In this document: positions 15,545 through 21,298 of the stretch, one piece after another
How positions within the stretch are numbered: position 1 is the stretch's first letter
Layout: each line of letters begins with the position of its first letter
Made by a program: the position numbers and the translations under genes
The notes under the pieces: generated by a model
Told to the model about the DNA's origin: nothing
What the model saw: only the letters and a program-made list of their open reading frames with translations
Database searches by the model: none
Assembly (NCBI GenBank): GCA_964432715.1
Contig: CAYSOW010000028.1
Span: forward strand, 1 to 22,423
Reading direction: 5' to 3'
DNA from: Phocaeicola_A sp964432715
Lineage (GTDB): Bacteria; Bacteroidota; Bacteroidia; Bacteroidales; Bacteroidaceae
Length of the DNA: 22,423 bases

Positions 15545-16468
15545 TTAATTCTTTGTCAACTTATTATCTTTTTTCAATTGATTAACAATATTATCGAGCA
15601 TACCGTTGATGAAACCACCACTCTTCGGCGTACTATAGAGTTTGGCAATCTCCACAAACTCGTTCAGCGTTACGCTGACGGGGATGTTGGGGAAGCTCAA
15701 AATCTCGGCCAAAGCAATCTGCATGATGATGACATCCATGAAGGCGATACGGTTCAAGTTCCAGTTCTTGCTGCTCTCGCTCATCAAGTGGCGATAGTAG
15801 TCGGCATTCAGAATGGTGCGGCGGAACAAACGGCGTGCGTAGTCCTGATCCTCATCATCTTTAAATTCCGGCAGCAACTCCTGCTTGGCACCGTTGGCTT
15901 CGTCAAAGCGTTTGATGGTCTTCAATACGAAGGTATCCACAATCTCTTTGTCGTCGTTCCAGTAGAGACTCTGGTCTTCCAGAATCTGGTCGAGCGCCTC
16001 GCTCTTACCGATAATGTTCTTGTAGATTTTGCGCCACAGTTCGCGGTCTTCAGCGTACGAAGTAGTCTCTGCAGCAGCGTACTCTTTGTAGTACTCGCTC
16101 TCCAGAATCTTCTCCAGCAGCGGTTTAACACACTCCACTTCGCTGGTCCAGTTTTTCTTCTGGTTGTTAATAAACTCCAGTAATTGCTCGTTGACTTCCA
16201 ACTGAGCGATGAATCGGTTCTCCAGGAATTTCTCGCAGGGAGACACTTCACCCTCTTTGTTACCTACTTTCTTCGCGGCCGCTGCGCGTTTGTTTGCGTA
16301 TCTGGTTATCTCAACCATCAACAGCAGCAAATAGTTGTATAAGTCATACGCCTTGGACAAGCTGAAGAACAACTCTTTCTCTGCAGTGTCCAAGTTTTTG
16401 CTTCCGTTCTGATAGTACGAATAGACTATCTGTACGATTTTCAAACGAATAAGAACTCTGTTAATCAT
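15545..16468 (-). CDS. nusB: Transcription antitermination factor NusB, long form
   Basis: Predicted to bind boxA RNA with S10 (NusE) and promote antitermination of rRNA operons. The product has 307 residues, about twice E. coli NusB. The NusB signature is in the C-terminal third: LNRIAFMDVIIMQIALAEIL, then PVSVTLNEFVEIAKLYS and GGFINGMLDNIVNQL, matching the family's EaVeLAkkfs...fvNgvLd pattern. The first ~170 residues are helical and charged. They begin with MINRVLIRLKIVQIVYSYYQ, which resembles the usual NusB start (R..R..a.Q.LY), so the length reflects an insertion rather than a simple N-terminal fusion. Long NusB forms of this kind are usual in Bacteroidetes. It is the first gene of the nusB-yajC-ybbR-coaE unit, with a promoter at 16498-16529. 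Confidence 0.93.
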   Translation of the reverse strand: MINRVLIRLKIVQIVYSYYQNGSKNLDTAEKELFFSLSKAYDLYNYLLLLMVEITRYANKRAAAAKKVGNKEGEVSPCEKFLENRFIAQLEVNEQLLEFINNQKKNWTSEVECVKPLLEKILESEYYKEYAAAETTSYAEDRELWRKIYKNIIGKSEALDQILEDQSLYWNDDKEIVDTFVLKTIKRFDEANGAKQELLPEFKDDEDQDYARRLFRRTILNADYYRHLMSESSKNWNLNRIAFMDVIIMQIALAEILSFPNIPVSVTLNEFVEIAKLYSTPKSGGFINGMLDNIVNQLKKDNKLTKN

Positions 16469-16497
16469 AACTTTAATAACTGTTTACTAAGGAACTG

Positions 16498-16529
16498 CAA
16501 ATATAGCGGAAATCTTGGTTCTGTACAAG
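16498..16529 (-). promoter_or_regulatory. Predicted promoter of the nusB cluster
   Basis: The minus strand reads CTTG (16529-16526), 20 bases, then TATATTTG (16505-16498). The -7 box is a full match and the -33 box has one mismatch. The ATG is 30 bases downstream. Confidence 0.55.
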
Positions 16530-16610
16530 TGTCTGTTCGACTTTTTTAGAGAAAAAATTTCACAAATTTATAAATCGCGCAGAATTCTTGCTAAGATTCT
16601 TTTCAATTCA

Positions 16611-16642
16611 TTTGTTTTATAATGAAAAAATAAGCAATTTTG
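16611..16642 (+). promoter_or_regulatory. Predicted promoter of the DUF3276 gene
   Basis: TTTG (16611-16614), 20 bases, then CAATTTTG (16635-16642), one mismatch from TAnnTTTG at the first base. The ATG follows 34 bases later. The surrounding 207-base divergent gap is AT-rich and holds nothing else convincing. Confidence 0.45.
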
Positions 16643-16675
16643 GAGCCGTTTTTAATATTATGACTTATAAATCGT

Positions 16676-17062
16676 ATGGATGAACTGAAAAAGAAAGGCG
16701 CTGCGGAGGGAGAGAAGGATAAAGAAATCGTCTTCTCTAAAGCCATCAAGGCCGGCAAGCGCATCTACTATTTGGACGTAAAGCGTAATCGGAAGGATGA
16801 AATGTTCTTGGCTATCACGGAGAGCAAGAAGGTGGTCTCAGGGGATGGCGACGATTCGCAGGTGAGTTTTGAAAAACATAAAATCTTTTTATATAAGGAG
16901 GATTTCGAGAAGTTCCTGCAGGGGCTGAATGAGGTGCTCTCTTTCATCAACGAGGGCTCGCCCGCCAAAGCGAAGGGTGCGTCAGCGGTGCATGCAGAGG
17001 CGGCCGAGGATGCAGAAATCGGCATTCCTGACAGTGAAATCAAGATAGATATTGACTTTTAG
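16676..17062 (+). CDS. PUR-family nucleic-acid-binding protein (DUF3276)
   Basis: A 128-residue cytoplasmic protein of the DUF3276 / PUR-alpha-like family, known mostly from Bacteroidetes and spirochaetes. Family members related to Borrelia BpuR bind DNA or RNA through a beta-beta-beta-beta-alpha PUR repeat. Here the single PUR repeat spans about residues 18-93: EIVFSKAIKAGKRIYYLDV (strand 1-2), KRNRKDEMFLAITESKKV (strand 2-3), FEKHKIFLYKEDFEKFLQGL (strand 4 and helix). It is followed by an Ala-rich, acidic tail (EAAEDAEIGIPDSEIKIDID). It is monocistronic or weakly linked to rplY, with a hairpin-plus-T-run downstream that overlaps the rplY promoter. A nucleic-acid-binding role is inferred from the family only. 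Confidence 0.88.
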   Translation: MDELKKKGAAEGEKDKEIVFSKAIKAGKRIYYLDVKRNRKDEMFLAITESKKVVSGDGDDSQVSFEKHKIFLYKEDFEKFLQGLNEVLSFINEGSPAKAKGASAVHAEAAEDAEIGIPDSEIKIDIDF

Positions 17063-17080
17063 TGCCCGGTCGGCTCAAAA

Positions 17081-17092
17081 TTTTACGTAAAA
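17081..17092. promoter_or_regulatory. 12-base perfect palindrome, candidate operator
   Basis: TTTTACGTAAAA is a perfect palindrome ending three bases before the -33 box of the rplY promoter. A dimeric regulator could bind here, but AT-rich palindromes also arise by chance. Confidence 0.35.
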
Positions 17093-17095
17093 CCT

Positions 17096-17126
17096 TTTGA
17101 TTTTAAGTAAATAAGCGCTATCTTTG
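17096..17126 (+). promoter_or_regulatory. Predicted promoter of rplY-pth-S4 operon
   Basis: TTTG (17096-17099), 19 bases, then TATCTTTG (17119-17126) is a perfect consensus match at ideal spacing, as expected for a strongly expressed ribosomal protein gene. It leaves a leader of about 95 bases containing the direct repeat at 17141-17168. Confidence 0.75.
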
Positions 17127-17138
17127 CGGCGCTTTTTT
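17113..17138 (+). terminator. Hairpin with T tract overlapping the rplY promoter
   Basis: AAGCGC (17113-17118) pairs with GCGCTT (17129-17134) around a 10-base loop, and a run of six Ts (17133-17138) overlaps the stem's end. For transcripts coming from the DUF3276 gene this would act as a weak intrinsic terminator. The loop contains the -7 box of the rplY promoter, so as DNA it could also be an operator. Confidence 0.45.
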
Positions 17139-17140
17139 AA

Positions 17141-17168
17141 ACATCGTGTGATAGACACATCGTGTGAT
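17141..17168 (+). repeat. 12-base direct repeat in the rplY leader
   Basis: ACATCGTGTGAT occurs at 17141-17152 and again at 17157-17168, separated by AGAC (16-base period). The second copy sits in CACA-TCG-TGTG, a small inverted repeat, and TGTG-ATAGA-CACA between the copies gives an alternative pairing. It lies within the 5' leader of rplY. Confidence 0.7.
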
Positions 17169-17226
17169 GGTAAATTAAGCAGCAAAAATACTTAATTAAG
17201 AGTAACACAAAAAAATTAAAAGAACA

Positions 17227-17817
17227 ATGAAATCAATTGATGTAAAAGGTACTGCCAGAACAGAACTGGGTAAGAAAGGTACACGCGACATTCGTAAAGC
17301 AGACGCAGTTCCCTGCGTATTGTATGGTGTGAAAAAAGATGAGAACGGCAAACCGGTTGCTACTCACTTCACAGTGACTAACGACGGTCTCCGTAACTTG
17401 GTTTACACTCCGCACATCTACGCTGTAAACTTGGATATCGATGGTCAGGCTTGCAAAGCTATCATGAAAGATATTCAGTTCCACCCGGTAAAAGACAATA
17501 TCCTGCACGTTGACTTCTACCAGATCACTGAGGAGAAACCTATCGTTATGGAGGTTCCTGTTAGCTTGGAAGGTTTGGCTGAAGGTGTTCGCGCCGGTGG
17601 TAAATTGCAGTTGCAGGTTCGTAAGCTGAAAGTGAAAGCTACTTACGACAAAGTTCCTGAGAAGCTCGTTGTAAACGTTTCTAACTTGGGCTTGGGTAAA
17701 ACAATCAAAGTGGGCGAGTTGTCATTCGAGGGTCTGGAGATCCTGAACGCCAAAGAGACTGTCGTATGTGCAGTTAAATTGACTCGTGCTGCTAGAGGTG
17801 CTGCCGCTGCGAAATAA
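17227..17817 (+). CDS. rplY: Ribosomal protein L25, CTC/TL5 type
   Basis: Binds 5S rRNA in the large ribosomal subunit. The 196-residue product is the long (CTC/general-stress) form with two domains. The N-terminal L25 domain (about 1-90) starts MKSIDVKGTARTELGKKGTR and contains VPCVLYG and FHPVKDNILHVDFYQI. The C-terminal TL5 beta domain (about 95-185) contains MEVPVSLEGLAEGVRAGG and VSNLGLGKTIKVGEL. A short Ala-rich end follows. The stop codon overlaps the pth start by one base (TAATG), so the two are translationally coupled. Codon choice is markedly less GC-rich than in neighbouring genes (many GTA, GAA, AAA and TTG codons), as expected for high expression. The leader carries a strong promoter and repeats described separately. 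Confidence 0.96.
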   Translation: MKSIDVKGTARTELGKKGTRDIRKADAVPCVLYGVKKDENGKPVATHFTVTNDGLRNLVYTPHIYAVNLDIDGQACKAIMKDIQFHPVKDNILHVDFYQITEEKPIVMEVPVSLEGLAEGVRAGGKLQLQVRKLKVKATYDKVPEKLVVNVSNLGLGKTIKVGELSFEGLEILNAKETVVCAVKLTRAARGAAAAK

Positions 17818-18380
17818 TGAAGTATTTGATAGTTGGATTGGGTAATATCGGTGATGAGTACCGGGATACCCGTCATAATATCGGATTTAGAGTATTGGAT
17901 GCCTTTGCTAAGGCATCCAATCTTGTTTTTAGCGACGGGCGTTACGGGGCTACCGCACGCACTTCGCTGAAAGGACGTCAGTTGGTGTTGCTGAAACCGT
18001 CCACTTACATGAACCTGAGTGGTAATGCGGTCCGCTACTGGATGCAGCAGGAGAACATTCCTTTGGAGAATGTATTGGTGGTGGTGGATGACTTGGCCTT
18101 GCCGTTTGGTGCGTTGCGCCTGAAGGGGCAGGGTAGTGATGCCGGACACAACGGTCTGAAGCATATTGCGGCTACGCTGGGCACGCAGGCTTATGCGCGT
18201 CTTCGCTTCGGTATCGGTAATGACTTTCCGCGTGGCGGACAGATTGATTTTGTGTTGGGCACCTTCTCGGAAGAGGATATGAAGACCATGGATGAGCGTG
18301 TGGCTGTCGCGGTGGAAATCATCAAGAGTTTCTGCTTGGCGGGCTTGGCGATTACCATGAATCAATACAATAAGAAATAA
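17817..18380 (+). CDS. pth: Peptidyl-tRNA hydrolase (Pth)
   Basis: Releases tRNA from peptidyl-tRNA that drops off stalled ribosomes; cytoplasmic. The 187-residue product is of standard length and carries the full active site of the family: N10 in VGLGNIG, the catalytic H20 in RHNIG, N66 in TYMNLSG, D91 in VVVDDLALPFG and H111 in SDAGHNGLK. FGIGNDFPRG and DFVLGTFSEEE-like sequence (DFVLGTFSEED) follow near 140-160. The start ATG shares a base with the rplY stop, and the S4-domain gene starts 30 bases after its stop. The rplY-pth pair is a common bacterial arrangement joining translation functions. Confidence 0.97.
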   Translation: MKYLIVGLGNIGDEYRDTRHNIGFRVLDAFAKASNLVFSDGRYGATARTSLKGRQLVLLKPSTYMNLSGNAVRYWMQQENIPLENVLVVVDDLALPFGALRLKGQGSDAGHNGLKHIAATLGTQAYARLRFGIGNDFPRGGQIDFVLGTFSEEDMKTMDERVAVAVEIIKSFCLAGLAITMNQYNKK

Positions 18381-18410
18381 TTGTACAACGATAAACGTAC
18401 ATGTATAGGT

Positions 18411-18854
18411 ATGGAGGCTAGAATTGATAAGTGGCTTTGGGCAGTTCGTCTCTTCAAGACGCGTACCCTGGCGGCGGAAGCTTGCAAGAAGGGGCGTATC
18501 TCGGTGAACGGTTCGCAGGTGAAGCCCTCGCGCTCAGTGAAGGTGGGCGAGGTGGTGCAGGTGCGTAAGCCGCCCGTCACCTACTCGTTCAAGGTGCTTC
18601 AGGCCATTGAGAAGCGGGTGGGTGCCAAGTTGGTGCCGGAGGTGATGGAGAATGTCACGCCGCCCGAGCAGTATGAGTTGCTCGAGATGAACCGCATCAG
18701 TGGTTTTATTGATCGTGCCAAAGGTACCGGTCGCCCCACCAAGAAGGACCGCCGCAGTCTCGACGAGTTTGTGGCTCCTGAGTTCTTCGGCGATTTCGAG
18801 GACTTCGACGGATTCGATTTCGGCGATGAGGACGAAGAGGGGGAGGAAGAGTAA
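18411..18854 (+). CDS. S4-domain RNA-binding protein, Hsp15-like, with acidic tail
   Basis: A 147-residue protein whose first ~60 residues form an S4 RNA-binding domain: RIDKWLWAVRLFKTRTLAAE, then CKKGRISVNGSQVKPSRSVK and VGEVVQVRK. This matches E. coli Hsp15 (HslR), which binds stalled 50S subunits carrying nascent chain-tRNA. The middle part contains RAKGTGRPTKKDRR, a basic motif also present in Hsp15 homologues. The last ~25 residues are unusual, an Asp/Glu/Phe-only-like tail (FFGDFEDFDGFDFGDEDEE). The start is the ATG at 18411 (MEARIDKWLW); a TTG at 18381 would add ten unsupported residues. It is the last gene of the rplY-pth unit, so a role in rescuing or recycling stalled ribosomes fits the context. 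Ends at the terminator 18869-18910. Confidence 0.88.
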   Translation: MEARIDKWLWAVRLFKTRTLAAEACKKGRISVNGSQVKPSRSVKVGEVVQVRKPPVTYSFKVLQAIEKRVGAKLVPEVMENVTPPEQYELLEMNRISGFIDRAKGTGRPTKKDRRSLDEFVAPEFFGDFEDFDGFDFGDEDEEGEEE

Positions 18855-18868
18855 GAATGAAAAAATAA

Positions 18869-18910
18869 AAAGAGCGCATACTTTTCATCATTGAAAGGTG
18901 TGCGCTCTTT
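18869..18910 (+). terminator. Rho-independent terminator of the rplY-pth-S4 operon
   Basis: AAAGAGCGCATACTTTTC pairs along its whole 18 bases with GAAAGGTGTGCGCTCTTT (three G-U pairs), with loop ATCATT. The 3' arm ends in CTCTTT. It lies 15 bases after the S4 gene stop. Its last three Ts are also the start of the next promoter's -33 box. Confidence 0.9.
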
Positions 18911-18938
18911 GCTATTTATAAAAATAGTTGTAACTTTG
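18908..18938 (+). promoter_or_regulatory. Predicted promoter of the cobalamin receptor operon
   Basis: TTTG (18908-18911), 19 bases, then TAACTTTG (18931-18938) is a perfect consensus match. The expected transcript start falls at the 5' edge of the riboswitch. The -33 box overlaps the preceding terminator. Confidence 0.75.
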
Positions 18939-18942
18939 CCCG

Positions 18943-19142
18943 CGAATGAGGTGATGCACTCGCCCTGTGAGGCGATGCAGAGAGGGAATCCGGTGAGAGT
19001 CCGGAACAGTGCCCGCTACTGTAAGGCTTATACCAAATTCGGCCACAATCACATGTCACTGGATGGTGAACGGCGTGTTCAGCGAAACACGGCGAACCTG
19101 TCCGGGAAGGCGTGGCCGGAGAGCCAAGTCAGAAAACCTGCC
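18943..19142 (+). ncRNA. Cobalamin riboswitch aptamer
   Basis: An adenosylcobalamin-type riboswitch in the leader of the receptor genes. Conserved blocks appear in the right order: GGGAATCCGGTGAGAGTCC from 18984, the CAGTGCCCGCTACTG core (19007-19021), GTCACTGG (19055-19062), GGGAAGGC (19104-19111), and the B12 box AGTCAGAAAACCTGCC ending at 19142. Small hairpins fit the expected P3 arm (CGCC/GGCG near 18961-18974). Boundaries are approximate. By family knowledge, ligand binding would lower expression of the downstream B12 uptake genes when B12 is plentiful. Confidence 0.95.
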
Positions 19143-19294
19143 CCGTTTGTTTCTCGGCTTGCGGCGTTCTCGGTGACAAGAACCCGGCTTAAGGAGGACC
19201 TCTCGGGAGGTAGGGTGTCCTTCATTGCACTTCTGTGTTCTCCAATCCAAGGGGCGGCAAGCAATTTGTTTAATTTAAAATCGTAACATTGACA
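19143..19294 (+). other. Leader between riboswitch and btuB (putative expression platform)
   Basis: 152 bases without a credible gene. Hairpins seen: GTTCT/AGAAC (19166-19170 with 19179-19183), and ACCTC-TCGG-GAGGT (19198-19211) nested in AAGGA/TCCTT (19191-19195 with 19218-19222). GCTTGC (19157-19162) is complementary to GCAAGC (19257-19262) and would enclose them. None is followed by a T run, so a transcription terminator is not supported; control of translation or of mRNA stability is more likely. AAGGAGG (19191-19197) looks like a Shine-Dalgarno site but is about 98 bases from the ATG. Confidence 0.5.
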
Positions 19295-21286
19295 ATGCTT
19301 GCAAAAAACGCAATTTCATCTTTGCTGATTAGCATTTTACCCGCCACGGCTTTTGCTGTGGAAGTTCCTGACAGCCTCAATGCGCCGCTTAACGCCACAC
19401 TGAATCAGGTGGTGGTGACCGGTACTGCCAGCCATCGACGCATGGTGGACAGTCCCATTCCCGTGAACGTGATTACGGCGCGTGATATCGCTGCTACCAA
19501 CGCAACCAACCTGGAGGAGGCGCTGACCAAACTGACGCCTAACATGACTTTCTCTACCAATGCCATGGGTACCGAGACGGTGGTCAACGGTTTGAACAGT
19601 GACTACTTCCTGATCTTGGTGAACGGCAAGAAGCTGGTGGGCGATGATGCTTTGTTGCGCATCAACGTGAGCCGCATCCGTCGCATCGAAATCCTGAACA
19701 ACTCGGCAGCTACACTCTATGGCTCGGACGCCATCGGCGGTGTGCTCAATATCATCACCGACGAGCCCAGACAGCGCGTGGAGGTGAGCTCGCAGACCAG
19801 CGTGCGCAGCAAGGACCGTATCTCTGAGTCGGCCAATGTCAACCTGGCGCTTGGACGCTTGACTTCAGCCACTTCGTATCAATACAATCATGCCAATAGC
19901 TGGCAACTGAGTCCGTATGAGGAGAAGGTGAGCGGCGGTGAGAGCAGCTTTGTGGAGACCACCAAGGTGGCTGCCACGGGTTTCCGCAGCCACAACGTGA
20001 TGCAGGAGTTTACTTACACGGCGAATCGTCGCTTGAAGCTGAACGCCAATGGTCAGTATTATGATTACCTGACGGACCGCAACGTGGCGGATTATAAGTA
20101 TAACTTGTTGCACCGCAGCTATCAATACGGTGCCGGCATGCGCTATATGTTGGGTCGCAAGGATTACTTGACGGCGGATTTTCACAGTGATAATTATACC
20201 TCTTCTTATAAATACATCGCGGAGAGCGGCAGCTATCAGCCGGGCGATGTGCAGCGTCGCAAGGAGTTGCATTACTACCGCGGCAACGTGCGCGGTGTGT
20301 TCCACTTGGCGGAGTTCAACAAGCTGGTGGCTGGCGCGGAATATGTGAATGAGGTGTTGAAGAGTGAGAGTGACAACATTGATAAGGAGACGCAGTACAC
20401 GCTCTCGCTCTATGCGCAGGATGAATGGAAGTTCGACGCTCATTGGCAGGCCATCTTCGGTGTTCGCTACGTGGACAACGAGACTTTCGGCGGTTACTTC
20501 ACGCCCAATGCTTCGGCCATGTATAGCTTGGGGGGCTTCCGTGCTCGTCTGACTTATGCCACCGGTTTCCGCACTCCCAGTCTGTCGGAAATCTATGCTA
20601 CGGATGTGGCTAAAACAACCAAACGTCTGACCATTGGTAATCTCGACTTGCAGCCGGAGAAGAGTCACAATTTGGCTCTCAACGCGGAGTACAATCATCG
20701 TTACTTCTCGCTCTCTGCTACGGCCTATTATAATAAGGTGAAGGATATGATCAACTATCGTTCGCTGACTGATGAGGAGGTGGCTGCCCACCCGGAATGG
20801 GCTGAGTATAATGAGGTACGTCAGCGCGACAATATCGATCGTGCCCGCATCAAGGGACTCACGTTGAACGCTTCTGTTTACCCGGGCGCCGGCTTTACCC
20901 TGAAGGGCGGTCTCTCGCTGACTGATGCTGACAACCTGGCTTCGGGCAACCCCGTGGACAAGACGGTGCATCAGAGTGGTTTTGTGAGCGGCGACTGGAG
21001 TCATCGTTTCTGCAGCGGCTATCAGTTGGGCGTGAACATCGCCGGTCGTGGTCAGGGCAAGCGTTACTCTGAGACGTACGACTATCGCTCGCCGGGCTTC
21101 ATGATGTGGGATGTGACTACGCACCATGAGTTTACCCTCAACGCTGTGCGCTTCAACTTAGGTCTGGGCGTCGAGAATATCTTTGATAAGACTTCCAACT
21201 GGGCTTATTACACCAAGAAACCCTATTCGTCCATCAATCCGGGACGTTCCGGCTTCGTCAGTGTAGGCCTCTATTTTACCAAGTAA
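19295..21286 (+). CDS. btuB: TonB-dependent receptor, BtuB-like (corrinoid uptake)
   Basis: An outer membrane receptor that takes up its ligand with TonB energy; corrinoid (vitamin B12) is the likely ligand because the gene follows a cobalamin riboswitch. The 663-residue product has a signal peptide (about 1-21, ending PATAFA), a TonB-box-like LNQVVVTGT (36-44), a plug domain to about 157 with VVNGLNSDYFLILVNGKKL and AATLYGSDAIGGVLNII, then a 22-strand-type barrel ending GFVSVGLYFTK. It lacks the N-terminal carboxypeptidase-like extension of SusC receptors, as BtuB does. The ATG at 19295 is chosen; a TTG six bases earlier is in frame but less likely. The second receptor gene follows after 12 bases, so both should be under the riboswitch. 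Exact ligand not proven from sequence. Confidence 0.88.
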   Translation: MLAKNAISSLLISILPATAFAVEVPDSLNAPLNATLNQVVVTGTASHRRMVDSPIPVNVITARDIAATNATNLEEALTKLTPNMTFSTNAMGTETVVNGLNSDYFLILVNGKKLVGDDALLRINVSRIRRIEILNNSAATLYGSDAIGGVLNIITDEPRQRVEVSSQTSVRSKDRISESANVNLALGRLTSATSYQYNHANSWQLSPYEEKVSGGESSFVETTKVAATGFRSHNVMQEFTYTANRRLKLNANGQYYDYLTDRNVADYKYNLLHRSYQYGAGMRYMLGRKDYLTADFHSDNYTSSYKYIAESGSYQPGDVQRRKELHYYRGNVRGVFHLAEFNKLVAGAEYVNEVLKSESDNIDKETQYTLSLYAQDEWKFDAHWQAIFGVRYVDNETFGGYFTPNASAMYSLGGFRARLTYATGFRTPSLSEIYATDVAKTTKRLTIGNLDLQPEKSHNLALNAEYNHRYFSLSATAYYNKVKDMINYRSLTDEEVAAHPEWAEYNEVRQRDNIDRARIKGLTLNASVYPGAGFTLKGGLSLTDADNLASGNPVDKTVHQSGFVSGDWSHRFCSGYQLGVNIAGRGQGKRYSETYDYRSPGFMMWDVTTHHEFTLNAVRFNLGLGVENIFDKTSNWAYYTKKPYSSINPGRSGFVSVGLYFTK

Positions 21287-21298
21287 AATCATCAACAA

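Noticed and set aside
16563..16570. Additional minus-strand TAAATTTG box upstream of nusB
   Set aside because: A better-spaced box pair lies closer to nusB; this match lies in very AT-rich sequence without a -33 partner.
16568..16674. TTATAAATCG occurring twice (16568-16577 and 16665-16674)
   Set aside because: A 10-base AT-rich match in an AT-rich gap can easily be chance; no further symmetry or context supports a site.
17141..17168. Direct repeat considered as a tiny CRISPR array
   Set aside because: Only two 12-base units with a 4-base spacer and no cas gene; a regulatory repeat is more plausible.
18891..19286. 131-codon open frame through the riboswitch and leader
   Set aside because: Its path is fully explained by the structured cobalamin aptamer, and it begins inside the terminator hairpin.
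19216..19286. Possible short leader peptide starting at GTG, 19 bases after AAGGAGG
   Set aside because: The spacing is too long for a Shine-Dalgarno start, and nothing else supports translation; kept only as part of the leader finding.
19865..21127. 420-codon open frame on the minus strand opposite the first receptor gene
   Set aside because: Composition is that of a shadow frame (Val/Ile/His/Arg-rich, no motif); the receptor reading has full domain support.
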